From: Ruminococcus sp.
Lineage (GTDB): Bacteria; Bacillota; Clostridia; Oscillospirales; Acutalibacteraceae
Assembly (NCBI GenBank): GCA_017473775.1
Contig: JAFUJH010000086.1
Location: 1-48,636, forward strand
Direction: 5' to 3'
DNA: 48,636 nucleotides
The notes beneath the pieces are model-generated. The model made no database searches. It was not told the origin of the DNA and saw nothing but the letters and a program-made list of their open reading frames with translations. Shown here piece by piece: positions 8,328 through 17,697 of the stretch. Each line of letters starts with the position of its first letter. Within the stretch, counting starts at the first letter, position 1. The translations under genes and the position numbers were made by a program.

Positions 8328-8921
8328 TTATCTGTCCTTGATGCAGTCCTTGTTATCCTTGATATAGATAATGCCTGAGATAATAGCAAAGATTGTGCTT
8401 ATCCACAGGAGCACCTCGCCTGCAACTGTGAGCCAAGGAGCAATCATATCTGTTACATTCTGAGCAATAGGCAGGATGCCTACCTTGCAAAGCTCAAGGA
8501 AGAACTGGAACACAAACACTGCCACGATTGCAATAATCTGGGTAACGGTCTTGACCTTACCCCAGATGTTGGCGGCAATAACTCTGCCCGAGGAAGCGGC
8601 AACAAGGCGGATTGATGTAATAGCAAACTCCCTGAACAGTACAACGATAACCAGCACAGGGTCGCACAGCTTCAGTGCCACAAAGCACACAAGGCAGGAT
8701 ATAACTAAAATTTTGTCTGCCAACGGGTCTGCAAACTTGCCGAAGTCGGTGATAAGGTTTCTTTCTCTTGCAATCTTGCCGTCAAAAAAGTCGGTAAGTG
8801 ATGCGGCACCGAACAGAAGTCCCGATACAAAGAAATGCAGGGGGAAGTCAATAAGCAGGGTTGCAATCATAAAGGGCACAAGGGCAATCCTGAGCAATGT
8901 AAGCTTGTTTGGTAAATTCAT
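8328..8921 (-). CDS. pgsA: CDP-diacylglycerol-glycerol-3-phosphate 3-phosphatidyltransferase
   Basis: 197 residues, a membrane enzyme making phosphatidylglycerol phosphate from CDP-diacylglycerol and glycerol-3-phosphate. The CDP-alcohol phosphatidyltransferase motif D-x2-DG-x2-AR-x8-G-x3-D-x3-D is complete (DFFDGKIAR through FGKFADPLAD, about residues 45-70). At least four further hydrophobic helices follow. It starts 28 nt after rimO stops, and the recA-recX-rimO-pgsA neighbourhood is common in Firmicutes. Confidence 0.93.
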   Translation of the reverse strand: MNLPNKLTLLRIALVPFMIATLLIDFPLHFFVSGLLFGAASLTDFFDGKIARERNLITDFGKFADPLADKILVISCLVCFVALKLCDPVLVIVVLFREFAITSIRLVAASSGRVIAANIWGKVKTVTQIIAIVAVFVFQFFLELCKVGILPIAQNVTDMIAPWLTVAGEVLLWISTIFAIISGIIYIKDNKDCIKDR

Positions 8922-8949
8922 AAAATCAAATCCTAACTTGTGATGTGGT

Positions 8950-10278
8950 TTATTCTACAAGGTCGCCTATCAGGTCGCAATCCATAACATCTGTGATTTT
9001 AACCTGTACGAACTCACCGGGGACTACCTTCCTGTCTGCTACAAAGAACACATTAGGGTCAACCTCGGGAGCTTCGGCGTAGCTTCTGCCAAAGTAACAC
9101 TCTGCATAGCGGTCGAAGCCCTCTGTAAGTACTTCGATAGTTGTGTCAAGACGAGAGTTGTTAAAAGACTCCATAATGTACTGCTGTTGCTCCATTATGG
9201 CATTTGCTCGGAATTGACGCTCCTCGGGCTCAACCTGTGGAAGCTCTGCCGCAGGGGTGTCCTCCTCTGTGGAATATGCAAAGCAGCCCAGACGCTCAAA
9301 GCCTATCTCCTTGGCAAAATCTGCCGCATCGTCAAACTCCTCCTCTGTCTCAGTGGGGAAGCCTGCAATCAGTGTAGTTCTGAGCACAACTGAGGGAATC
9401 CGCTCACGGATTTTCTTTATTAGTGCAGTGAGTGACTGTCTGTCACCCTTGCGGTTCATAGCCTTCAGCACTCTGCCATTGCAGTGTTGTAAGGGCAGGT
9501 CTATGTATTTTACAATCTTTTCCTCATTTGCTATGGTGTCAATCAGCTCGTCGGTGATTCTGTCTGGATAGCAATAAAGAATACGAATCCAACGCAGACC
9601 CTCAATCTTGCACAGCTCTCTGAGAAGCTCAGGGAGCATCAGCTTGCCGTAGATGTCCTCGCCGTAGCGGGTGGTGTCCTGAGCGATAACATTGAGCTCC
9701 TTTACACCGCCTTCTACAAGATACTCAGCCTCTGCGATGATGTCCTCCATCTTCCTTGAGCGGAAGCGTCCGCGGATAAGAGGGATTGCACAGTAGGTAC
9801 AGCAGTTGTCACAGCCGTCTGCAACTCGCAGATAGGCGTAATGCAGAGGAGTGGACTGGATTCTCTTGCCTGAAATGGGTTGTAATTCCTTGTCAGGGAA
9901 GGACTCGGTGTGAGTACCCTCAAGTACAGCCTTGACAGTTTCTGCAATGTCGCCGTTTGCACCCAGACCGATAACTGCGTCAGCCTCGGGAAGCTCCTTT
10001 GCAATCATTTCCTTGTATCTTTCTGCAAGGCAACCTGTCACAACAATATGCTTGATGGTGCCTTCCTCTTTAAGTTTTCCAAGCTCGATAATCTCGTCGA
10101 TGCTCTCCTGCTTTGCACTTTCAATAAAGCCGCAGGTGTTGACGATTGCCACATCTGCCTTTGCAGGGTCATCGGTGAGAGTAAAGCCTGCTGATTTTAA
10201 TTTGTAGAGCATCATCTCGGCGTCAACGCGGTTTTTGGCACAGCCGAGTGATACTATAGCAACCTTGTAATTTTCCAT
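8950..10278 (-). CDS. rimO: Ribosomal protein S12 methylthiotransferase
   Basis: 442 residues. A radical-SAM enzyme that methylthiolates the conserved Asp of ribosomal protein S12. The N-terminal UPF0004 domain has Cys in SLGCAKNRVDAE, NTCGFIESAKQES and TGCLAERY, which bind one 4Fe-4S cluster. The radical-SAM motif is CDNCCTYC (CxxxCxxC) followed by AIPLIRGRFRSR. A TRAM domain ends the protein. SLGCAKNRVD and the IRGRFRSR segment favour RimO over MiaB. Start ATG 10278; the gap from recX is 35 nt. Confidence 0.95.
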   Translation of the reverse strand: MENYKVAIVSLGCAKNRVDAEMMLYKLKSAGFTLTDDPAKADVAIVNTCGFIESAKQESIDEIIELGKLKEEGTIKHIVVTGCLAERYKEMIAKELPEADAVIGLGANGDIAETVKAVLEGTHTESFPDKELQPISGKRIQSTPLHYAYLRVADGCDNCCTYCAIPLIRGRFRSRKMEDIIAEAEYLVEGGVKELNVIAQDTTRYGEDIYGKLMLPELLRELCKIEGLRWIRILYCYPDRITDELIDTIANEEKIVKYIDLPLQHCNGRVLKAMNRKGDRQSLTALIKKIRERIPSVVLRTTLIAGFPTETEEEFDDAADFAKEIGFERLGCFAYSTEEDTPAAELPQVEPEERQFRANAIMEQQQYIMESFNNSRLDTTIEVLTEGFDRYAECYFGRSYAEAPEVDPNVFFVADRKVVPGEFVQVKITDVMDCDLIGDLVE

Positions 10279-10313
10279 AACAAATACCTGTGTATATAAA
10301 TTATATGCGAAGT

Positions 10314-10925
10314 TTAGTCATAATCGTCCTGAATGTAGTCACTCAGTACAGATTTTATATCAGAGAAGCGGTAGCCTGCCCTCTGCAGTGCGGCAACAGT
10401 GCGTTTGATGCCCTTTTCGTCTGTTAGGGAACGGGCGTATTTCTTCTCGATAAGTGCGGATATTTCTTCTGTAGGGTCAATATCAAGACCTTCTACAATT
10501 TCCTCTGCAACCTCTTTGTCAATGCCCTTCTGAATGAGCTTGTAGCGGATGGTAGAGGGGGATTGGTGCTTTGAGTGAAGCTCGGTGGCATAACGACTTG
10601 CAAAGGCTTCGTCATTGATAAGCCCCAGCTCCTGCATCCTTTCCAGTGCCTTCTCTGCGGCATCCTGGCTGTAGTCACGCCGCAGTTTATCGTAAAGCTC
10701 CTTGGAGGAGTGGTCGCGGTAGGAGATAAGCCACAACGCCTTCTCCTTGGCACGACGAAGGTCTGACAGCTCTACAAGCCTGTGCAAATCCTCGTCGTCT
10801 AATTCTACTCCGGGGCTTATGCGATTTTCAAGGAGAGTCTGAGTGTCCAGCTTCATGGCAAACTCCCCGTCTATGTAAAGTGCCGACAGGGATTTCCGCC
10901 TTGGCTCAACGGCTGTGACAATCAT
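10314..10925 (-). CDS. recX: Regulatory protein RecX
   Basis: 203 residues, made of three-helix RecX repeats (ALWLISYRDHSSKELYDKLR; AEKALERMQELGLINDEAFA; IRYKLIQKGIDKEVAEEI). RecX binds the RecA filament and limits its recombinase activity. The start codon overlaps the recA stop by one nucleotide (TGATG), so translation is coupled to recA, which is the usual arrangement. Confidence 0.93.
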   Translation of the reverse strand: MIVTAVEPRRKSLSALYIDGEFAMKLDTQTLLENRISPGVELDDEDLHRLVELSDLRRAKEKALWLISYRDHSSKELYDKLRRDYSQDAAEKALERMQELGLINDEAFASRYATELHSKHQSPSTIRYKLIQKGIDKEVAEEIVEGLDIDPTEEISALIEKKYARSLTDEKGIKRTVAALQRAGYRFSDIKSVLSDYIQDDYD

Positions 10926-12040
10926 CAGTCTTCAACTAAGATGTCAAGCTTTGCGCCTGACTTTGCAGGGGTAGCGTCAGCCTTCTTAGCAGCAGCGGCT
11001 ACAGGAGTCACTGTGGGAGCGGCGGACTTGGGAGCTTTGGGTGAACGGGACTGAAGTCTGTCGATGTTCTCCCAGAGCTTTGCCTCAACCTCTGCGGCAA
11101 GCTCACGGTTTGTGCGGAACAGCTCCTTCACATTGTCTCTGCCCTGACCCAGACGCATATCGCCAAAGTTAAACCAAGCGCCTGACTTCTGAACAACATC
11201 AGCCTTAACAGCAAGGTCAAGCAGCTCACCCTCGCGGGAGATACCCTGACCGTACATAATATCAAACTCTGCCTCCTTGAAGGGAGGAGCAATCTTATTC
11301 TTAACAACCTTTGCTCTTGTTCTGGAGCCTATCATCTCGCCGTTTGCCTTCAGTGTCTCAATGCGGCGGATATCAATACGGACGGAGCTGTAGAACTTCA
11401 GTGCTCTACCGCCGGGAGTAACCTCGGGGTTGCCGTAGATAACGCCTACCTTCTCACGAAGCTGGTTGATAAATATTGCAACGCAGTTGGACTTGGAGAT
11501 AGCACCTGCAAGCTTACGAAGTGCCTGAGACATAAGTCTTGCCTGCAGACCTACATGGCTGTCGCCCATTTCACCCTCGATTTCAGCCTTGGGAACAAGT
11601 GCCGCAACAGAGTCGATAACAATAACATCAATAGCACCTGAGCGGATAAGTGCCTCTGCAATCTCCAGTGCGTCCTCGCCCGTATCAGGCTGAGAAACCA
11701 GCAGGGAGTCAACATCAACGCCCAAAGCGGCGGCGTAAACAGGGTCGAGTGCGTGCTCAACATCAATGAATGCAACATTGCCGCCGTCCTTCTGACCCTC
11801 TGCGATACAATGCAGAGAAAGTGTAGTCTTACCTGAGGATTCAGGTCCGTATATCTCAATAATTCTGCCACGGGGCAGACCGCCGATACCAAGTGCAATA
11901 TCAAGGGAGAGTGAGCCTGTGGATACATGACCCACGCTCATAGCCTCATTCTGTCCCAGACGCATAACTGCGCCCTTACCAAACTGCTTTTCAATCTGAC
12001 CCAGTGCGGTCTCCAGTGCTTTTGCCTTATCAATTGCCAT
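10925..12040 (-). CDS. recA: Recombinase RecA
   Basis: 371 residues. ATP-dependent strand-exchange protein and LexA co-protease. Walker A is GPESSGKTT (about residues 69-77), Walker [11 protein letters not shown], loop L2 and the [17 protein letters not shown] core are intact. The C-terminus is a low-complexity Ala/Pro/Lys tail of about 40 residues ending in DILVED. I use ATG 12040, preceded by AAGGAG, which gives the standard [21 protein letters not shown] start. An in-frame TTG 33 nt upstream would put the ribosome binding site inside the gene. Confidence 0.97.
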   Translation of the reverse strand: MAIDKAKALETALGQIEKQFGKGAVMRLGQNEAMSVGHVSTGSLSLDIALGIGGLPRGRIIEIYGPESSGKTTLSLHCIAEGQKDGGNVAFIDVEHALDPVYAAALGVDVDSLLVSQPDTGEDALEIAEALIRSGAIDVIVIDSVAALVPKAEIEGEMGDSHVGLQARLMSQALRKLAGAISKSNCVAIFINQLREKVGVIYGNPEVTPGGRALKFYSSVRIDIRRIETLKANGEMIGSRTRAKVVKNKIAPPFKEAEFDIMYGQGISREGELLDLAVKADVVQKSGAWFNFGDMRLGQGRDNVKELFRTNRELAAEVEAKLWENIDRLQSRSPKAPKSAAPTVTPVAAAAKKADATPAKSGAKLDILVED

Positions 12041-12104
12041 AGCTTTCAAATCTCCTTCTATGTCTTTATTCAAAAGTAAGATGTATCTTTCTGATACCGA
12101 TAAT

Positions 12105-12133
12105 ATTATAAATTAACCAAGGGATAAATGCAA
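12105..12133 (-). promoter_or_regulatory. recA promoter
   Basis: On the minus strand, TTGCAT (12133-12128), a 17-nt spacer, and TATAAT (12110-12105), about 65 nt upstream of the recA ATG. It lies in the short gap after prmC. Confidence 0.7.
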
Positions 12134-12165
12134 TGCTTTTGAGGTAAATTCCTCGAACAAATTTT

Positions 12166-13026
12166 CTATTCGTTGTGCAAAGTCCCATTTATAGCCCTGT
12201 GCACACCGCCTATATCGTCAAAAACAGTGATGTTTTCAAAGCCGTAGCGTATCATAATAGAGGCAATTATATCAGATTGCTCCCCGTCATACTCAAAGGC
12301 GAGCATTCCGCCCTTTTTCAGCTTCCTTGTGTAAAGAGGAATGATTCTGCGGTAAAAGTCAAGCCCGTCAGCTCCTCCTGCAAGAGCCATTGCAGGCTCA
12401 AACTGCACCTCTTTTTGCAGTGCCTCCATATCCTCGTCGGTGATGTAGGGAGGATTGGATATAATCAGGTCAAATTCGCCGTCTAAAAAGGTATCAACGC
12501 AATTGAAGATATCATCGTGGATGATTCTTATATCTGCATTGTGTTCCCTGCAGTTTTTCTCAAGGTAGGGGAGTGCCTCATCTGACAGCTCCACTGCAGT
12601 AACCTGGGCCTCGGGGTATCTGAGCTTGAGGCTTATAGCAATAATACCCGAGCCTGAGCACAGGTCAAGGATTCTGAAGTTATCCTTATTCTTTAATTCA
12701 TCAAGGTAGGGGAATGTGCAGGTGAGCACAACCTCGGTGTCATCACGGGGGATGAGTACACCCTTGCCCACAAAGTATCTGCGTCCGAAGAATTCCCACT
12801 CACCTGTTATATACTGGATAGGCTCTCCTGCCTCACGCCTTTTTACAAGGGAGAGGACACCCTCCGAAAGCTCAGGTGCAACACACATATCTGCATCTGC
12901 AATGAGGCTCAGCCTGTCAAAGGGAAAGACTGCGTTAATCAGCCATATTGCTTCAAAGGCAGGAGAGTCTGCTCCTGCCTTCTCAAGTTTTTCTTTTACA
13001 AATTTATAAAGCTCTGCCAGTGTCAT
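12166..13026 (-). CDS. prmC: Peptide chain release factor N5-glutamine methyltransferase
   Basis: 286 residues. It methylates the GGQ glutamine of release factors RF1 and RF2. The N-terminal helical domain (about 1-75) precedes a Rossmann methyltransferase with ILDLCSGSGIIAISLKLRYP (SAM binding) and the NPPY signature in LIISNPPYITDEDM. It begins 2 nt after yqhQ, as in many clostridia where the two genes sit together. Confidence 0.93.
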   Translation of the reverse strand: MTLAELYKFVKEKLEKAGADSPAFEAIWLINAVFPFDRLSLIADADMCVAPELSEGVLSLVKRREAGEPIQYITGEWEFFGRRYFVGKGVLIPRDDTEVVLTCTFPYLDELKNKDNFRILDLCSGSGIIAISLKLRYPEAQVTAVELSDEALPYLEKNCREHNADIRIIHDDIFNCVDTFLDGEFDLIISNPPYITDEDMEALQKEVQFEPAMALAGGADGLDFYRRIIPLYTRKLKKGGMLAFEYDGEQSDIIASIMIRYGFENITVFDDIGGVHRAINGTLHNE

Positions 13027-13028
13027 AA

Positions 13029-14039
13029 TTATTTACAGCTTACAATGTCAGAGCCGTCATCGGGGATAACGGGAGTGATTGCGGCAATGGCTACCTCAAT
13101 CATCTTGTCGTCAGGCTCACGGGTTGTAATACGCTGTGCCCACAAACCGGGAGCGGCAATGATGCGTGTAAACCAGTTGTCATATTTACCGCAGAGCTTG
13201 ATAAGCTCATAGCCGATGCCTACAGAAAGGGGCAGAAGCAGAATCTTCACTGCAGAGCGGAGCACTGTGCCCCACACGCCCAGAAGTGTGAACTGAGGAA
13301 CAAAAAGTCCAATGAAGAATCCCAGCAGAAGCATAATTACCATAAAGCTTGTGCCGCAACGGGGATGGAATCTGGAGTGCTTTTTGATATTCTCAACAGT
13401 GAGCTCCTCGTCTGCCTCGTAGCAGAAGATGGTCTTGTGCTCAGCACCGTGATACATAAATACACGCTTCATATCCTCCATCTGTGACACAAGGATAATG
13501 TATCCGAAGAACAGAAGCATCTTCACTACAACCTCAAATGCTGACTGGGTAACACCCGAGTCAAGAAAAGCATCAATTGCAGGAGTGATTGTAAGTCCTG
13601 CAAGAAGGTTGTAGAGGAAGGTGGGAAGCCAGAAGAACAGCACAAGTGCAAGTCCTACACCCAGCACAGAGGCAATGGACATAATAACGCCCATGAGCTT
13701 CTCGCCTAATTTATCGTTGAGCCAACGCTCAAATTTGCTCATTTCTTCCTCCTCCTGCTCAACAGAACTGATAGCCTTGTCAGCAGAAAGCATAAGAGAT
13801 TTATAGCTCAGGCGGAAGGAGTCAATCATTCCTACCACACCGCGGATAAGGGGCAGGCGGAAGAACTTACCCTTTGAGGAGATAGGCTTGACTGTAATTT
13901 CCTCGGTTTCGATTTTGTCCTCACCTGTACGAACTGCTACATTTATATTCTTGGGGCCTCGCATCATAATACCTTCAATGAGTGCTGAGCCGCCGATGGA
14001 TGTAATCTTCTTTACATTCTCTTTTTTATCACAAGACAT
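13029..14039 (-). CDS. YqhQ-like DUF1385 membrane protein
   Basis: 336 residues. The DUF1385 opening IGGSALIEGIMMRGPKNINVAVRTG is clear, followed by an RGVVGMIDSFRLSYKSL segment and four or more hydrophobic segments (about residues 110-135, 165-185, 245-270, 275-300). YMYHGAEHKTI-type motif (here VFMYHGAEHKTIFCYE) and RFHPRCGTSF are typical. Biochemical function is not known to me; the family travels with prmC and is linked to translation genes by position. ATG 14039 is preferred over an upstream GTG that would overlap the AAGGAAGG site. Confidence 0.85.
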   Translation of the reverse strand: MSCDKKENVKKITSIGGSALIEGIMMRGPKNINVAVRTGEDKIETEEITVKPISSKGKFFRLPLIRGVVGMIDSFRLSYKSLMLSADKAISSVEQEEEEMSKFERWLNDKLGEKLMGVIMSIASVLGVGLALVLFFWLPTFLYNLLAGLTITPAIDAFLDSGVTQSAFEVVVKMLLFFGYIILVSQMEDMKRVFMYHGAEHKTIFCYEADEELTVENIKKHSRFHPRCGTSFMVIMLLLGFFIGLFVPQFTLLGVWGTVLRSAVKILLLPLSVGIGYELIKLCGKYDNWFTRIIAAPGLWAQRITTREPDDKMIEVAIAAITPVIPDDGSDIVSCK

Positions 14040-14082
14040 ATACAACACACCTTCCTTTATAATTAATACCTTCCATTTATAT

Positions 14083-15489
14083 TTATTCAGTTGCTACGGG
14101 AATACATATGGTGACGGTAGTTCCTACACCGATTCCGCTTTCTATATTAAGAGTGCCGCCGTGCTTTGACACAATCTCGTCTGCAATTGCAAGTCCGATG
14201 CCCGAGCCGCGGACACTCTGGTTTGCCTTGAAGAATTTATCCTTGACACGGGGCAGGTCGTCGGGAGCAATTCCGCAACCTGTGTCGGTAACAACTATCT
14301 TGATTACCTCACCCTCGTGAAGCACCTGAATACCAACCACGCCTTCGGCAGGAGTGTACTTCAGGGCATTGTCAATGATGTTTATGAACACCTGCTTGAG
14401 CTTGTTCTTATCAGCCATAATCGCAGGCATAGCCTCGGGCTGGTCATAGAGCAGATGCTTTTGTTCGTTGATTGCACGGTCGCGGAGCATATACAGAACA
14501 TCGTCGATTTCTGCCAGTATATCCAGCCTTTCCATTCTGAGCACCATGCTCTCGTTCTGCATACGGGAGAAGTCCAGAAGCTCCTCAACAATACCCGTAA
14601 GACGGGCGGATTCCTTCACGATAATATCCATACCCTTGTCAAAGGTCTCCTTATCGGGGATGCCGCAGCTCTGCATAGTTTCTGCCCAGCCCTTGATAGC
14701 TGTCAGAGGAGTTCTCAGCTCGTGAGAAACACTGGAGATAAAGTCGTTTTTAAGTCGCTCAGAAGCACCAAGTTCCCTTGCCATATCGTTGATAGAGTCG
14801 CACAAATCACCGATTTCGTCGTCGTACATTTTGTCAATCTGTGCGTTGAAGTCGCCTTGTGCTATTTTTTTTGCCGTGTCAGAGATAACCCGTACAGGGC
14901 GTACGATAGAGCGGATAAAGTATGTACCAGAGAAAATAACCAGAGAGATGATGAGTATACCAACTCCGCAGAAAATTGCGATTGCGGAGAAAACCAGCCT
15001 GTTCACAGCAGACATAGAGGAGGCATAGCGGATAGCACAAACTGCATTGCCTGAAGAATTTTTGACTATTCTTGTAACAGCTGTGACGCTCTCGCCTGTA
15101 GAGAGCCTACCCGTCCATTTGCCATAGCCTGAGGCGGAGCTTTTAGCTAACTCGTAGTCAGGCATGGGCTCGTCTCCCTCGGGAGTAAAGCCTGTGGAGA
15201 TAACCATAATATCTCCTGAACGGCTGATAACTGTGATTTCCATATTTTCTTTTTCAGAGAAGTTCTCTACATAATCTCTGACAGTGGAGTAAAATCCCGA
15301 GTCTGTGTCTGAGTTGAAGTCAGACAGAATGTTCAGAAGCTCCACGCTTCTGCCGCTTAATGTCTGCTCCACAGAGGAGTGGTAGTAGGTCGTAACAAAA
15401 AAGGACAGACAGACTACCGCAAAGACGATGATTGCAACGATAGTGCACAGGGTGTTCAGCACCCAACGCTTGGTGATACCCTTGACCAC
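14083..15489 (-). CDS. Membrane sensor histidine kinase
   Basis: 468 residues. Transmembrane helices at about 11-33 and 165-190 enclose a 130-residue extracellular sensor, followed by HAMP (191-243), a HisKA domain with the phosphoacceptor His256 in SVSHELRTPLTAIKGW, and an HATPase with N box NIIDNALKYTP, G1 DTGCGI and G2 GSGIGLAIADEI. The architecture is PhoR/WalK-like. GTG start with GGAGG 10 nt upstream. It lies 59 nt after its response regulator and 43 nt before yqhQ. The signal sensed cannot be deduced. Confidence 0.92.
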   Translation of the reverse strand: MVKGITKRWVLNTLCTIVAIIVFAVVCLSFFVTTYYHSSVEQTLSGRSVELLNILSDFNSDTDSGFYSTVRDYVENFSEKENMEITVISRSGDIMVISTGFTPEGDEPMPDYELAKSSASGYGKWTGRLSTGESVTAVTRIVKNSSGNAVCAIRYASSMSAVNRLVFSAIAIFCGVGILIISLVIFSGTYFIRSIVRPVRVISDTAKKIAQGDFNAQIDKMYDDEIGDLCDSINDMARELGASERLKNDFISSVSHELRTPLTAIKGWAETMQSCGIPDKETFDKGMDIIVKESARLTGIVEELLDFSRMQNESMVLRMERLDILAEIDDVLYMLRDRAINEQKHLLYDQPEAMPAIMADKNKLKQVFINIIDNALKYTPAEGVVGIQVLHEGEVIKIVVTDTGCGIAPDDLPRVKDKFFKANQSVRGSGIGLAIADEIVSKHGGTLNIESGIGVGTTVTICIPVATE

Positions 15490-15548
15490 AGATGTACGAC
15501 CTCCTTTTCTGAAAAATAAAGTGTGTTTTGTTTATAAGTGTGTAGGGA

Positions 15549-16250
15549 TTATGCGTCCCACTTGTAGCCCAGACCCCATACTGTCACAATGTACTTGGGA
15601 TTAGAGGGCTCGTCCTCTACCTTCATACGCAGACGGCGGATGTTAACATCAACTATCTTCTCCTCGCCTACATAAGCCTCACCCCATACATGGTTGAGGA
15701 TATCCACTCTGTCCAGAGCGGTGCCGGGGTTAGAGAAGAAGTATTCCATAATCTGGAACTCAACCTGAGTAAGCTCAATCTGCTTGCCGTTTTTAGTGAG
15801 TGAGCGGTTACGCAGATTCAGAGTGAAAATACCGCTCTTTATTTCTTCTTTGAAGTTGCTTTCTGACCTTTGCTGAGCCAGGGCTATCCTGCGGTACAAG
15901 GAGTCAACTCGAGCCACCAGCTCACTGGGAGAGAAGGGCTTTGTAACATAGTCGTCAGCACCCAGCATCAGACCTGTAACTTTGTCCATCTCCTGTGTGC
16001 GTGCAGAGAGCATAATAATACCGATGTTGCCGTTTTTGTTTCTCAGCTCCTTGCATACCTGAAGTCCGTCCATACCGGGCATCATAATGTCAAGAATAGC
16101 AACATCGAAGTCGCCGCCGTGTTCTTCATACTTCTGCAGACCTGCCTCGCCGCAGTCTGCCTCAACTACCTCGTAGCCTGCACGCCTTAAATTGATAACC
16201 ACAAAGTCGCGGATTGCGGCTTCGTCCTCGCAGACAAGAATCTTTTTCAT
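15549..16250 (-). CDS. OmpR/PhoB-family response regulator
   Basis: 233 residues. The receiver domain has the acidic pocket CEDE, phosphoacceptor Asp54 in AILDIMMPGMDG, the switch Ser in MLSART and Lys in DDYVTKPF. A winged-helix trans_reg_C domain follows, with EFQIMEYFFSNPGTALDRVDI and VDVNIRRLRMKVED. ATG 16250 has GGAGGTTT upstream; the longer frame lacks a ribosome binding site. It pairs with the histidine kinase downstream and follows the lipoprotein gene by 79 nt. Confidence 0.94.
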   Translation of the reverse strand: MKKILVCEDEAAIRDFVVINLRRAGYEVVEADCGEAGLQKYEEHGGDFDVAILDIMMPGMDGLQVCKELRNKNGNIGIIMLSARTQEMDKVTGLMLGADDYVTKPFSPSELVARVDSLYRRIALAQQRSESNFKEEIKSGIFTLNLRNRSLTKNGKQIELTQVEFQIMEYFFSNPGTALDRVDILNHVWGEAYVGEEKIVDVNIRRLRMKVEDEPSNPKYIVTVWGLGYKWDA

Positions 16251-16329
16251 AATAAAACCTCCGTTTCGCGTTTTATATACTCTTGAAGCGGTACCACCGC
16301 TGTGAAATTCCAAATAATGTGCATATGCC

Positions 16330-17652
16330 TTATATCAGTGTGAAGGCTTCTGTAATCTCCTCGTTTGTCAGCATCATAGAGCTGTTAAGTCCGGGAGTAA
16401 TAAAGGCGTAAACATAGCTGTCGCTTCGGCTAAGCTCTGTGTAGCCCTTGGCAGATACTCCGTCATTCCATACATCGGGAGTGAACATTCTGATGATAAG
16501 GATAACATCGCCGGGCTTGTTGTCCTGAGTCCACTCGTAGAATGTAATCTCTCCCGAGGAGTAGTTTACATATGCTGTGTAATTGTCGCCCCATTTATCG
16601 GGAACCGTGAATCTGAGAGAATAAACGAGGCTTGTGACCTGAGTTTCGTTAATCTCCATATTGCCTGTGGCGTTGTACTCGCACCAGTAGATAAGTGCCG
16701 CAGGAACAGCCTCTGTCTGGATATCGTCGATTCTGAGCTTGAAGGTGTTGGGTATTTCAATTATGCCGTCACCGTCAATATCCTGAGACAACACCGCGTA
16801 GCTTCGCTCTGCCTGATTTGTAGGTGTATCTCCTGCAAAGGACACAACCTGCAGGGATGCAAAGTATTCGCTGTAATAAAGGAGCTGGGTGTTGTATGTG
16901 CCTACAGTGGTTATTCCGTCAATAACAGCACCCTGCTGTCCGTAGAATACCCTGCCTGTCTGGAGCTTTGCAAAGCTCACCACATCTCCGTCAAGAGGAG
17001 CAGAACTTATGGTGTACAGGCTGTTCTTAGTATCATTAAGTGTAACTAGGGATGCGGCGGCAGGCTTGTCTGCTGTGTAAAGAGAGAGCAGAAGAAGCTC
17101 TTCCTTGCCGTTTCCTGTAAAGTCATAGCACAGAAGGTCAGAGTACTGGGTCTCGCAGATAATCTCTGTGCTTGCACCTGTAGATGTCATATACAGTGAC
17201 AGGTCTTTTACAAGGGCGTTGTAGGTGTTCCAGCCAACTATAATCTCAGATATTCCGTCTGCATCAAGGTCAGTGAAAAGCAGTCTGTCTACAGCAGTGC
17301 TCTTGCTTGTGTGGTTGCCCACTGTAATCCACTCACCGTTTATGTTATCCATAATCAGCAGGTGGACGGTCTGTGCCTCACCTGCAGGCAGATAAAAGGC
17401 GATTGCTTCCTCAACTCCGTCTGCATCGTAGTCCATAGTGGTGATTGCAGAGCGGTAGTTGCCGTTCTGGGGGTACTTGAGGGTGTAGCCTGAGCCTGCC
17501 TCTGTGTCTATAAGCTCCTGAATTGCCGCCTTCTCGCCTGTAGCTTTTGGGGGACTCATCAGCTCAATTACATTGAAGGTGATGGCGTCACATCCGCACA
17601 GGGAGAAAATCAGAAGGACGGACAAAGCCAGAATAAGTATTTTCTTTTTCAA
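16330..17652 (-). CDS. Lipoprotein with integrin-like FG-GAP/VCBS-type repeats
   Basis: 440 residues with a lipoprotein signal peptide; the lipobox LCGC puts the acylated Cys at residue 21. Beta-propeller-like repeats carry Asp-rich calcium-type loops: MDYDADGVEEAIAFY, TDLDADGISEIIVGW, YDFTGNGKEELLLLS, SQDIDGDGIIEIPN. TTG start with AAGGAGG 9 nt upstream. Lying immediately upstream of a two-component pair on the same strand, it may be an envelope accessory or a target of that system; this is inference from position only. Confidence 0.82.
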   Translation of the reverse strand: MKKKILILALSVLLIFSLCGCDAITFNVIELMSPPKATGEKAAIQELIDTEAGSGYTLKYPQNGNYRSAITTMDYDADGVEEAIAFYLPAGEAQTVHLLIMDNINGEWITVGNHTSKSTAVDRLLFTDLDADGISEIIVGWNTYNALVKDLSLYMTSTGASTEIICETQYSDLLCYDFTGNGKEELLLLSLYTADKPAAASLVTLNDTKNSLYTISSAPLDGDVVSFAKLQTGRVFYGQQGAVIDGITTVGTYNTQLLYYSEYFASLQVVSFAGDTPTNQAERSYAVLSQDIDGDGIIEIPNTFKLRIDDIQTEAVPAALIYWCEYNATGNMEINETQVTSLVYSLRFTVPDKWGDNYTAYVNYSSGEITFYEWTQDNKPGDVILIIRMFTPDVWNDGVSAKGYTELSRSDSYVYAFITPGLNSSMMLTNEEITEAFTLI

Positions 17653-17697
17653 ATTGCACCGCCTCCTTACTTTATGCCAGCGGTTGTAATGGCAGAA

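Noticed and set aside
12154-12166. LexA/SOS-box-like CGAACAAATTTTC upstream of recA
   Set aside because: It differs from the Gram-positive GAAC-N4-GTTC at one position and lies upstream of the -35 element, over the prmC stop codon; too weak to call.
14317-15054. 245-codon plus-strand frame opposite the histidine kinase
   Set aside because: Shadow of a well-supported kinase; its composition follows from the kinase codon pattern.
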